Below are positions 1 to 10,380 of a DNA stretch of 64,000 nucleotides, piece after piece. The notes beneath the pieces are model-generated. The model made no database searches. It had not been told where the DNA came from and was given only the letters and a program-made list of their open reading frames with translations. The DNA lies in contig MNCI01029043.1 of assembly GCA_015680685.1 (NCBI GenBank), positions 99,079-163,078 on the forward strand. Direction: 5' to 3'. Made by a program: the position numbers and the translations under genes. Source of the DNA: Gnetum montanum. Lineage: Eukaryota; Streptophyta; Gnetopsida; Gnetales; Gnetaceae. The number at the start of each line of letters is the position of its first letter. Positions within the stretch are counted from its first letter, which is position 1.

Positions 1-1011
1 ATCTAAGGGTTCATATGTACCTTGCTTCCAGCCTTGGATCTGCTTACACAAATTGGACACTCTGGAGTACATTTGATACTTTTCGTTGAATAGTTCTAGC
101 ATTGTACTCCACCTCCTGATGGTTTCCGGTTCTAAGGACTAATACCAACTCTCTGCTTCTTTGGTGAGTGTCCTTCGAAACAACTTAAGTTTTTGCCACT
201 CATTTTCTATATTCTACAAGGCACAGGCATCGTGGAATTCCTGTTAATGATTTTGCGGATTAGCATTGTATCCCCCTTCAAATAGTGGGATATTGTTCAT
301 GTTTAATCGTTTGTTCTGACTATCTTTTAAATGCCTTTTGGGAATCCTAATTGCCTTCGTTATGTCAAACATACTTTGGGTTGCAAGTAGGGGCTCTTCA
401 TGATAATCTATTTCATGATGCCTATGATGTCTGTGTTGTTCCCTACTCTCCCTATGTCCTTGCCCTTGTCCTCTCTCTCGACTTTCTTGTCGAGATATTT
501 CATTTTTCCTACCTTTATTCTCACCTTTATGTTCATGGTGGTTGCACCCATATGTGGAAGGAGAGGGTGAGTGATGGGATGAAGGAGAAGAAGAAGGGAA
601 ACCATCATCATGACGATGTTTCTTGCCTTCTCTTCGGCTGCTATGGCCTCGATCGTGGTGACGATCTAAGTGCTCATCCTTAGCATGAGTGGTTGTTCCC
701 TCTNTTGGGCATGTGTGGGATAATAATCCCTCATGTCAAAATCTTCCGCAACGTATTCAACATAAAATTTAGTTATGCCTATCTATGCCAAGGCACGGAA
801 AAGCATGCAAGAGACTAATCGATCTAGGGAAAACACGATGTTACCTTGCAAATCTCTCCATTGCAGCTGTTCGTCTTGATGGAGGATAAAGGTGAAGTCT
901 GGAAGAGATAGTTGGCAACATAAAACACATAGCCGAAATCAGCCAAGTCCTAAACAATACAAGATAGTTTATACTCAAAGGTGGTGAGTTTCTCTTATGA
1001 GAAGAAGGCAT
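1..1011 (-). pseudogene. gag pseudogene of left-edge T-family element, cut by the window edge
   Basis: This is the N-terminal part of a retrotransposon gag, read on the minus strand from an ATG at 1011. It aligns by eye along its length with the T3 gag (about 21540-22795), including the stretch that in T3 gives the Retrotrans_gag-like core. It is broken by many stops and frameshifts, and one ambiguous base lies near 704. The start is chosen because the first residues (Met-Pro-Ser-Ser-His-Lys-Arg-Asn-Ser) match the T3 start Met-(Ser)5-His-Lys-Arg-Asn-Ser. It is followed at higher coordinates by the leader, PBS and LTR. The long plus-strand ORF at 351-683 is a shadow. Capsid-forming role is inferred from the family. 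Confidence 0.75.
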
Positions 1012-1132
1012 TGTTATCGGTGTGCTAATTCACCGTTATATAAATTTTTATTTTGATTAACCTGAAGGTTCGTTAAGGCTCACAACAATGTGAGTGATAT
1101 CCCTTATGTTCTATTCAACACACAAACACTTA

Positions 1133-1152
1133 TTCCTTAGCAATGACGCCAA
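1133..1152 (-). other. primer binding site, left-edge T element
   Basis: Reading the minus strand out of the LTR gives TTGGCGTCATTGCTAAGGA, one or two changes from the tRNA-Asp-type PBS (TGGCGCCGTTGCCGGGGA) used by many plant gypsy elements. It abuts the LTR end ...CTCATCA. The same site is present at 22920-22937, 26904-26921 and 33327-33343. Confidence 0.8.
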
Positions 1153-1996
1153 TGATGAGTGGCAAGGTACCCCTACACTCAACCATACGAAATGAGTGTA
1201 GCACGTACGATCCGCTCGAACTCCACAGACTAAATGTCTACATGCCCCATGAAACACTTGGGGTTAATCATTCGTTTTCTTCCCAGACTTACTTGTAGTT
1301 GTCACGATGTACAGTTAAGTAAGTTCGAGGTATATGATTTTTATAGTCTTTTCTGGTTTTATGTCTTCTATGCTAAAGAGTGAAGGGTTGAGAAAGCTAA
1401 CTAACTCTAACTAAGGACTAAGTCTAAATTAACTACCGTTAGCATCTGTTCCCACTTACCGTACACACCCTAAACTATGCAACTACGGCTATCAAACGCT
1501 AATCGTTACTGGGATCACCACGCGTAACACACGTGCTTGAAGTGGTCGTACTAAGGCACTTAACTAGCCTAAATGTGATAAGCATCCGTTCCTTGGCTAT
1601 TCGTACAAATCCTTGAATGCTCGTAACCAAGTCGTACTTATTCCATGTTTTAGGAGATAAGGGTAAGAGAGACTAATCGCGATGAATAGCCGATTCCTTG
1701 ATTAGCCGTACACATTCGTAAATGCTTGTAATCAAGTTGTACTCATGCCACGCTAATGCAGGTAATAAATAAAAAGTAATAAAATCCTATTCCATGCACT
1801 GCAAGGTTTATCCACAAAGCTCGTCTTTATTGCCATACACAACTTACGTTCAGGTATAAAGCTGCTCGAATAAAGATCCATTCACTTGGGGACTCCTACT
1901 GCAGGCACATGGAAAATATTCTATCTCTGGAGTGATCAATTTGCCAGAGTTTCCCTACTTCTAGCTTAGGATGGGAAATAAGGAGAGTGCCACCTC

Positions 1997-2005
1997 TTAT
2001 TTATA
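1997..2005 (-). promoter_or_regulatory. TATA box of left-edge LTR
   Basis: The minus strand reads TATAAATAAGAGG. The same string occurs at the same place in every T-family LTR (10085, 26786, 27643, 29272, 34056), just downstream of the palindrome cluster. This is the expected position for a U3/R core promoter. Confidence 0.6.
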
Positions 2006-2019
2006 GATTTGGTAGCGGA

Positions 2020-2136
2020 ATGCGATATCGCGTATGTGACATTGTAGGGGATGACGCGATATCGCGTACGTGATATCACATGGGATGCGATATTGCAGTG
2101 CGTATGCGATATCGCGGCTCATGCGAATCGCGTCTC
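2020..2136 (-). promoter_or_regulatory. cluster of GCGATATCGC palindromes in U3
   Basis: About six exact or near copies of the 10-bp palindrome GCGATATCGC lie within about 115 bp between the LTR 5' end and the TATA box. Variants include GTGATATCAC and GCGATATTGC. Equivalent clusters lie at about 10106-10200, 26811-26876, 27675-27722, 29298-29352 and 34080-34127. A role as dimeric factor-binding sites is inference. Confidence 0.55.
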
Positions 2137-2140
2137 ATCA

Positions 2141-2952
2141 TACCCCCATGACTGAATGAAAACTCGTCCTCGAGTTCCTTACAATAATATTGGGAAGGTA
2201 TGGAATTATTGAGGGGAATGAAACTAATGGGATGACATGTGAACGGATCATCATTACAAGACTTGACAAAATTGGTGTTCATGACAACAAGGGTGAACAC
2301 CTTATTACAATGACATCAGGCCTTAGTTGGCAACTAAGAAAGAAAGAGAAAGAGAAAAAGAAGTGTTGCTGCTGCCAATGCCAAGATTGCACCTTCGTTG
2401 TCCATCTGTAAGTGTGCCATTGATCTTGCTCCTTGTATAGCTGCTCCATTCCAAGTGTTTGCTCCAAATCCAATCCGTTGTTTGTATGATCGCCATCTGC
2501 ACACACAACACAATCTTATATTAGCAAGGGTAAATGAATCATCCTGTAATTGATACCTTGCTTCGGTGTAGGTCCATTGGTTAGGTTGTGGTATGGCTAA
2601 TATGGATATGGGGATATCTTAATAATGACTACCAAAGGTGTAGGGGTTAGGAAAGAATTGAAAAATTTGGGGCTAAGAGAAAATTGAAAAAATTGAACCT
2701 CGTACCCCCATGACTAATTGCAAACCTCCGGTAGCATTAGAATGGAGAAGGAAAAGGAGTAAGAAAGATAGATAAAAAGGGACAACTATGGCATAGAGGA
2801 AATGGATGTCAAGATGGAAATGAACAAAATAAAATTAATTGCAAAATGTTAAGGGAAAGAATTTAACTAATGCTCCAAATAGGAATGTTAGTGGATCCTC
2901 CCCAAAGCAGGCTCATGCCCTTAATGCTCTGACAAACACACATTCAAAGAGT
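2141..2952 (-). mobile_element. PPT and truncated 3' internal end of a T-family element
   Basis: On the minus strand a polypurine tract (ATGGGGGTA) precedes the LTR start TGATG. The next roughly 40 bp are conserved with the sequence beyond the PPTs of T1 (10208) and T2 (29378). Farther in, 2520-2952 matches T3 at 17842-18250 almost base for base, down to the words GTTAGTGGATCCTCCCCAAAGCAGGCTC (shared at 2888 and 18185). Homology stops abruptly at 2952, so the rest of this element is missing. No credible coding region was seen; the small ORFs at 2190-2506 overlap each other and show no family resemblance. Confidence 0.7.
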
Positions 2953-3489
2953 AAAACATGGTCAAAAGTGCTTAAAAAGTTCACTAAAGTCCCATGCATG
3001 TTAACAATCCTTAAGAATTTAATAAAATATTCAAATTTAAGAATCCAAAAATTTTGACAAATAGTTGTTGAACAAATGAAAATTTGTAAAAGATATGCAC
3101 ATAAAACAAAAAAAATTACAAAATCCCATTGATAGAAGAAAAATAACAGATTACCCTCCTCTAAGTTGACAGTGTTGCAAAAAGTATTGTTGCGTGGCTT
3201 TGGTCTCCCAAATAGGCTTCAATTCCTAAGTAAAATAGTAGGTCAACAATAGAATCAAAACTAGATATGAAACTATGGCTTACTAAAGGTCCTATTTAAT
3301 AGTATAAATATAAATCTAGTACCTCTTCAATTCAACAACTCCTCCATATATAGTTTTATCTCCCATTTATTTGTAAGATAAAAGGATGATCTCTCTTAAA
3401 AAAGTTGTTATGTATATATTTTTACAAGACTTTGGCATCATTGGGCAAAACTAAATTAAAGTGAACTTATAATTTTAAGAATATTTTTA
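2953..3489. other. AT-rich sequence without recognised content
   Basis: No coding potential, tRNA or repeat boundary was recognised. It may belong to the diverged LTR that becomes recognisable from about 3490. Confidence 0.3.
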
Positions 3490-4091
3490 AATCCTTTTTT
3501 TAACATAGGCTAGTACCTAAATCTAGCCCAATGGACATCTCCTATGAGAAAGTTAATAGCTATGCCTAAGCCCAAGTTGATAGCTATGTTTAAGTCTAAA
3601 CTAATAACAAAGTCTAAGGTGAAAAGCATAACTAATGAAGGAGTTAACACAAGATCCCATAAAAACATAAGCTAAAATAATTTAAAACTAAAAGGAAAAA
3701 ACAAATACAAAAATACAAAACAACCCAAATAAAGTATACCATAACCAAAGTGATATCCCATGTGCCAATGACCCATCTAGTGCTTGATACTTGCTAACTT
3801 AAAAATTTAATAATAGGATTAGTGTGCTTATGCTAAATTAATAGAAAAACCCAAAATACTAAAAAATTAAAAGTACAGAAAAATAAAGCAAACTAAAACA
3901 AAAGCAAAAAAAAATAAAAATAAAAATATATTACAAAGTAAAATACCATTAAAAAGAAAAATAATAAGACATATAACTTAAACCACAAAAGCATAGTCAA
4001 CCATATGAAAAAGTCAACAAACAAGATATCAAGAGTTCAAACCATAAACATACCAAGGGGTAGTTGGTATTTAAGATAGGGATGTTATACA
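3490..4091 (-). repeat. diverged LTR copy, same family as 63200-63751
   Basis: The blocks around TTAATAGCTATGCCTAAGCCC and AACAAAGTCTAAGG, and the end GGGATGTTATACA, recur in the same order and strand at 63230-63751. Read on the minus strand it begins TGTATAACATCCC, like the TGTAACA(T/C)CCC start common in Tekay/del chromovirus LTRs. No PPT follows at 4092, so it may be a solo or truncated LTR. The low-coordinate end was not located. Confidence 0.45.
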
Positions 4092-4937
4092 AAAGTCTAA
4101 ACTAAATAAATATAAAATAAAATATATGTATATATATCTAAACAAAGGCTTGGATGGTAACGAAACTTATCCAAATTTCTTACAAAACCAAACTAAGGTC
4201 AATGGAAAAAGAGGTTATTGTCAAGTAAGGATCTAAGCTTGCTAGAAACTAAGAAAAAAAAAATACAAGTTCTAAGAGAATGACTAAAATTTATGCAAAA
4301 CTACGAAAAGGAATATAACATCCTAAAGGTTATTCTAAGCTTCTAGAATTCTAAAAATGTGATTAGTTACTATTTTCAAAATTTCAAGCATTTTGGGAAT
4401 CCCTATAAACTTCTTTTTCCCATTTCCATAGTTTTTTATTATCATGATGTTATGAGATGCTTTACAAAAGTTGCTAGAATTAGCACATAACATCTTACTG
4501 TGACATCAAATTTCACCATGATCTTTGTTATGACCTTATGATGGGATCATGATGGATAGGTAAGGACATTGGGGGATCTCTGTCAGAGAGTTGAATAGCT
4601 TTGACTTCTAGGATATCATTGTTTAACATCATTTTGAGGTAAAAAATAAGAATTATAGCTTAAAACCCTAATTTTATAGTCTAAAAACTTAGTATAGTTG
4701 AAATAGAGTCAAAATAAATGAAAATATTTTCTAATGTCCCATGTATAAAATTAAACCTACGAAAAATGTTAGATCTTAGAAAATATGCATAAAATAACTA
4801 GATTTGACAAATAGACATTTCATCAATTAGTTGCTAAAAAAATTGTAATTGACCAAAATATATATGCATAGAACCAAAATATTGAAAACCCATAATTTAA
4901 AGCAAAGTACTAAGTTCTCACTACATGAAATGAGCAC
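4092..4937. other. AT-rich sequence without recognised content
   Basis: This lies between the diverged LTR and the start of G. No ORF, RNA gene or repeat homologous to the rest of the window was recognised. Confidence 0.3.
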
Positions 4938-6257
4938 TAAAACACCACAAAGAAATTTCATGTTGCAATTTGTAAGCCTTCATCATTAAATCCAAGGCTG
5001 GAATTTTAATGTAAAATGTGAAAATTGTAATCCATGTGATGTAATTTCACATACTTTGACTTTTGGGGTTGAAAAGAATGCTTCATAAGTTGTTATAGCC
5101 TCACTTTCAAAGTGAAAAAAGTCCTACCATGTCTATATGTGGGCTTGGGAAGGTCAAAAATGCCTTTTGGACTGCTAAAATTAGCATTTTCATGGATTTT
5201 GTGCAAGGTATGACCTTTCATTCTCCCAAATATGGCTAGCGTAGTCACGATAAGGCTTTAAGGCCAACATTGGAGTGGTTGGGATTGCCATTTTCAACAA
5301 ATCTTAGTGTTACTCCTGCAACTCTAGCATTGTTACTGGAAGATTAGTGTGGGTGGAAGAAGCCAGCATGGATGAAAAGTCCATTTACTATTTTTGGTAA
5401 CCATCATGGTTTTTGTGCCTTGGGGGTGTTAGAACTTATCACAAATAGTAGCTATGTTGGAATCAAACACCTATCACACCTACATGTGAAACCAATATGT
5501 CAGTAATCTTAACAAAAATTTGCAACTGTAATTCCATAGCCATATAACCTATATAAGCTAATTTTAAACACCTTGAGGGGGTTCCACCTATTTTTAACTC
5601 CTAAGATTAAAAATAACTTGGACCAGACAAAAGGCTTTTGAAGCAATTCTTGAGCATAGAAACTTGTAAACATTTTAAACCACTTCTAACCTTGAGGCTT
5701 GTGTGAGACTTTTTGGAGCAACGCTAGGCTACTTGTGAATCCAGGCTCCTAACATGATATCCTCTTTTGTGAAAAAAGTTCATCACACACCTTACTCTCC
5801 TATGACCAACATTGCAAATCTATGCAAGGAATCAACAAGGTGTTTTAGTTGTGGGAGTTGGGGAGTACCTAGATCGTGGAGCTGACTATTGTGTGCAAAA
5901 CTACTGGCTTCAATAGGCTTCAAACTTCATTAAGGAAAACTCCTCGTGCCCCTAAGCATCACTTGTACATATTTCAAACTCTATTTATTCATAATATTTT
6001 CATTGTAATAAATTTTATAATTCATTTGCTATGCAAGTTGTTAAAATTTTACTTTGTGCATTATTTTATATAAGATTTGTATTGTTCTTTATCATTGTTT
6101 TTACCCTCGTTTATACTTCTCAAATCCCTAGGTGATCGACTAAATCATCTAGGGTATCTTGGATCCTCTTTCTCAGAGGCCCTTGGGATCCAAGGTCAAA
6201 ACTGTTCCATGCCTATGACTTTCAATTTTCTTACGATTGAATTTTTTAGGTGCAATA
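4938..6257 (+). repeat. 5' LTR of G
   Basis: It aligns with 61474-62807 over its full length, for example ATGTAAAATGTGAAAATTGTAATCC at 5011 and 61546. It also matches the reverse complement of the G2 LTRs. The first two bases are TA where the 3' LTR has TG, and the end is GCAATA where the 3' LTR has GCAACA. The ORFs at 5876-6346 lie inside the LTR and are not genes. Confidence 0.8.
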
Positions 6258-6281
6258 GATTTCTAGCACTAGAAGGAGGAC
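6258..6281 (+). other. decayed primer binding site of G
   Basis: TTTCTAGCACTAGAAGGAGG follows the LTR directly. The same site in G2 (minus strand, 56792-56815) reads TTTCTAGTGCTAGAAGGAGG. Both can be derived from TTCTGGCGCGCCAGGTAGGGG, a PBS region found in Tat/RIRE2-type elements, mainly by C-to-T and G-to-A changes at CpG sites. Confidence 0.5.
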
Positions 6282-7005
6282 TTCCACTCAAGTTCTATGT
6301 TCAATCTTGTTTTCCCTTTCAAAAACATTTGCTTTTGCAAGTTTAAAACATTGTATTTACACAAGATCATTTAAAATTTATTATCCAAAAACTTGTTAGA
6401 GAAACCAATGTTTTCACCCATTTCCCTACAACCAAAACCGAGTGTGAACGTTGGAGGTGGTTTGGGTTTCTATGAAATTTTCATAGCAGTTGGTATACTC
6501 TCCAAGGCTAGCATGGTTATCATAAAAAACTACCTTTGTGTGTTCCAAAGCCCAACGTTGTTTTAGCACAACCACTTAAACCTCCTTGTTGTGAAATTTT
6601 GTAGCAAGGCCAACATTGGTCTTTCTGCAAGTTAAACATAGCATTTAGAAAACCATAATTTTTGCATTTACTAGTTTCAAATATAAACATTATTTTGGCC
6701 AAGAGGGGGAACCCCAATGTAGTGCAAGTGGGTAAGATAATTGTTAGTTGCTTACCCCTTTAACCCTCTCCAGTATAGTCCTTGCTAGAAAAGATAGCAT
6801 AGTTGGGGTTTTCAACATAAAATTACCACATTTTTTCAAGTGTAGGGCACACCCCTATCACTATAACTTGCACTGCATTTTGCAGGTACAATTCACAACA
6901 TTTTATAGCCATATAACTTTTGCATTTTAGAAAATCCTAGTTAATTGAATTTTATTTAACTAATTAATTATACATATTATTAAATCAAATTTAAAACTAG
7001 TAACC
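6282..7005 (+). other. untranslated leader of G
   Basis: About 0.7 kb between PBS and the first gag ATG. It is T-rich, and its ORFs (6520-6717, 6748-6930) have no homology to anything recognised. The matching G2 leader is 56045-56791. Confidence 0.5.
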
Positions 7006-9363
7006 ATGTCTTTCGGGAAATCAATTGTCTTACCCCTTAACTTAATTAACATGGCATCTAGCCAAGATGCTACAAGGGTTTATGACCCTAAAGACCTTAT
7101 CATGGTTGAATGTAGGTAATGGCTTAGGCTGAGAGCACAAAGCTGAAATGTTGCTATGATAAATGAAGATCATTACAACTTCATTTGTACCAAAATCTAG
7201 TCTAGCCTCCTCATTCCAACAATGAAGGCCAAGGCTAAGCATGAATTCAAGCTATTCCACTGAAATCAAAAGGAATGCATACCTTCTCCCAATGATAAAA
7301 TATTGCTTAATGATACCCACATATGTATTTTATCTTAATTAATTAAGATGGATGAGTAGAGTGAGAAGCTTAGTTTGGCTAGCCAACATGAGGAGAATAA
7401 TGAGTTTGCGGTGGAACCTGAACTTAATAACTTCATAGGGAGCCTCTTCCAAAAGTTGGTCACCTAGAATATTGTTCCCACTTCAACCTTGCCTATCTTC
7501 TCTATGGAATGGGCACCTCAACCCCCCTCTCCCATGTATTCCATCATGTTTGGATTGGCACCTATCATAACAGCTTATTAGGCACAACTTGCATGACAAA
7601 TGATCTCCCTACCGTTTTCTATGCCTTTTTCCATATAGCCTCAGTCTACATGACCATCACTGATAGTCTTTACCATCGCTCATTCCTTTGTCACATTAAT
7701 GAACCCAACAGTGGGACCTCAAGTGATCCAAGGGTGACATGCACCTTTTGTCCTGTTTGTGCCAAATGTATTGGCACAAACATCATTTTTGTTGTTTAGT
7801 TTTTCCACAACCATGATGACCAGCCTCTCCCTTCTGTATTGTAATCCATCACGAGGCCACAGGCCTCTCAACTCATGTCTCAACCATTTATAAAAACACC
7901 AGTACCTATTGGGATGCCACAAGGCCTAGATCAAGCACTCTAAATGATTTAGGACCTTATAGAAGAGTTATGAAAGTTAAAGGCCTCAACAACATAGGTA
8001 GTAAAAATCATGGTTTCTATTAGGAAAATCCCATGAGTCCTACTGTTCCATAGATAACTCTTCCCTTGAGCATCCCTATACCTCAATTCACCAAGTACAA
8101 TAGTTAGGGTGATCCTAATGCCTACCTTATTACCTTCCATTTTGAGTGTCTATTGTTGCAAGGCTTGCCACATACCATAATGCAAGTCTTTCCCATGTTT
8201 CATACTGGGAAAGCCTTCGATTGGTACCATGCATTACTGAGAGGATCTATATCATCATTTGAACACTTAATATCACCTTTTGCTAACCATTTCAAGTATA
8301 AATTAAAACCTGACATGACTCTGGACCAACTAATGAAGGTCAAGTAGGGACCCATTAAACCTATGCAAAAGGTCATCCAATGATGGAATGCTCTTTTCAA
8401 TGAAATTCTAGAATCTATAGTTGAGACCCACCTTCTCACTATATTCAAGGGAATGGTTAATGACTTTCTTAAGCATAAACTTTACTATTTAGGGCTACAT
8501 TCACTTAGGTAGGATTTTTTGCAAACCAAGAACATAGAGGATGCTATCGAGGTCATTCATGACTTTGCCTACATGACATACAAAAATCAACATACTTGGA
8601 AGGATAAAGAGAAGGGAAGGCAAAATAACATAACAGTGGCCACTATGGCCAAAGAGACTAAAACTAAGTAGGAGTACAAAACAAGAAAACCCAAGGCACC
8701 TACCAATAACAATCAACCATCAACATTGGGGGCCTTTTCATTAGGCTACATGAGGTTGAATTTTAAAAAGAAAGATTTGTCAAAGTATACTAGGTTGTCA
8801 TTAAAACCATCTAAACTTGTTGACCAGTTGTTAAAGAGTAGGAGAATCTAGTACAAAAAGATGACTAAGAATGCCTATAAGAGGCACAATAGACAATGCA
8901 AAATTACAAGGAATGCTACTCTTGCAACGAAGGATGAGTTGTTGGTGTCTAGGTACTTCAAAATTAACTATTTCTACCATCACCATCAATTGCCAGGTCA
9001 CGATACCAACTTCTGCTTAGCCCTCAAAGATGTCTTGTAGAAGATAGAAAATGGCGAATTGGTCCTTGATGCCTATAACCTAGTTAGACCACAAACCAAT
9101 CCATGTAGGTCTACGAGGACCCATTGAATGCCAATAATAGTTCATATACCATAGTAGTATTCAATGTAAACAACAACTGTAGACATGAATGGAAGTTGTT
9201 TATGATTCGAGTACCTCCTTGCAACAACAGAGGCCCTTTAACTTTTCCAAGTTCAAGGTTTCTTTTTTCTTTGTAAGGATATGATCACCTAAACCTTCTA
9301 AGAAACATTTTGTGATTAAAGTGCTCCATCTCGCTACAACTAGAACCATCCTTACAACTAAAC
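7006..9363 (+). pseudogene. G gag, first segment (interrupted by T1)
   Basis: The start is the ATG at 7006 because the first codons (Met-Ser-Phe, then Leu-Pro, later Arg-Val-Tyr-Asp-Pro-Lys-Asp) recur at the G2 start (56044). A Retrotrans_gag-like core lies at about 8150-8480: Phe-Pro-Met-Phe-His-Thr-Gly-Lys-Ala-Phe-Asp-Trp-Tyr, then Arg-Gly-Ser-Ile-Ser-Ser-Phe. A knuckle-like segment at about 8970-9010 (HHHQLPGHDTNFC) has kept two His and the last Cys but lost the first Cys. Many stops occur, including TAA at 7117 and TAG at 7198, which are shared with G2. The frame continues after T1 at 27732. Structural capsid role is known for the family. Confidence 0.75.
9359..9363 (+). repeat. TSD of T1, left copy (TAAAC)
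   Basis: TAAAC immediately precedes the T1 3' LTR and is repeated exactly at 27727-27731 after the 5' LTR. It marks the insertion site inside G gag. Confidence 0.85.
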
Positions 9364-10207
9364 TAATGAGTGGCGAGGTACCTCTACACTCAACCATATG
9401 AATACGAGCATTCTCATGCGCGATCTGGCCGAACTCTACAGACGGACTAGTTGTGGCACCTAGACAGTTATCCTTAGGTCACAGTTTGCTATCTTCCCAC
9501 CTAGACTAGTATTATATTTGTCACACATGGTTTAGTCTAGAGTGAGGTGTATGATGGGTTTCCTAATCTAATGCTACTCCTGAAGGCAATGGAAAAGAAT
9601 ATTAACTAAACTAGGAGGAAAAGGTAAGAGAATCTAAACTAGCCTAAGTGCGATGAGCATCCGTTCCTTGATCATCCTTACACATCTTGGACCTCATGCA
9701 TGACTATCACTGGGATCACCATGTGCAGATCCTAGGTATGCCACTGGGTTACCAAGTAGTCACACTTAAATGCTCATAATCAAGTCGTACTCACTCCATG
9801 TTCTAATGTGATTTTAAGGGTGAGAGAGACTAATTAGGAAACTAGTAAATAAAAATTAAATAAATAAATAAACAAAGCGAATGCTACAATGATGAAGTAA
9901 TCTTGAGCTTTATTTGCATTCATGTGTGTGTCCAAGTACGTCACACTTGAATAATGGATGCCGTACAATTACATTCACCACACTGAGGGCAGACATGGGA
10001 AAATAATCTAACTCTGGAGGGATCAAACTGCTAGAGTCTGGTTACAATCTAACTCTATCTTATCAAACAAGGGAGAGTTGCCTCTTATTTATAGACATCG
10101 TGATAGACTGCGATATTGCGTACATGATATCGTGGGGGATGCGATATTGCAGTGGACACGATATTTCGTATGCGATATCGCGGCCCATGTGATATCGCAT
10201 CCCATCA
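9364..10207 (-). repeat. 3' LTR of T1, 844 bp
   Basis: Plus-strand start TAATGAGTGGCGAGGTACC (first G mutated), end ATCGCATCCCATCA. It shares GACGGACTAGTTGTGGCACC and the rest with the 5' LTR at 26922. TATA box at 10085-10093. A PPT (minus: GTGGGGGTA) lies at 10208-10216. Confidence 0.85.
10106..10200 (-). promoter_or_regulatory. GATATC palindrome cluster in T1 3' LTR
   Basis: Five or six copies or near copies of GCGATATCGC, directly upstream (minus strand) of TATAAATAAGAGG at 10085-10093. It has the same arrangement as the other T LTRs. Confidence 0.5.
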
Positions 10208-10380
10208 TACCCCCACGAGTGAATAAAAACTCATCCTTGAGTTATAGTGATTACACAGTGGATAGGTATGGGATTATTAAATGGAAAAAGAAATGGGATG
10301 ATGCCACAGTGTGGAAAGAAAACAAGATAAAGACACAACACACAAAATATGCTACAACTACAACTACAAAAATTTGGAAC

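Larger units (their letters stand above)
1153..2140 (-). repeat. LTR, T family (T3-like subfamily), 988 bp
   Basis: On the plus strand this begins TGATGAGTGGCAAGGTACC and ends CGTCTCATCA; on its own strand it runs TGA...TCA. It shares the whole order of motifs with the T3 LTRs at 16913 and 26229-26880: the CTACACTCAACCATA block, the CTAACTAACT stretch, GGGATCACCACGCGTAA, the TATA box and the GATATC palindromes. It has a PBS on its low side and a PPT on its high side, so it serves as the 5' end of one internal region and the 3' end of another. Confidence 0.85.

Noticed and set aside
351-683. 110-codon plus-strand ORF
   Set aside because: It lies opposite a recognisable gag, has no family resemblance, and has no counterpart kept open in T3 (21890-22230).
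9320-9363. Apparent degenerate PBS before LTR 9364
   Set aside because: The resemblance is weak, and the matching TSD TAAAC at 9359 and 27727 shows this is G target sequence. The T1 PBS is at 26904.
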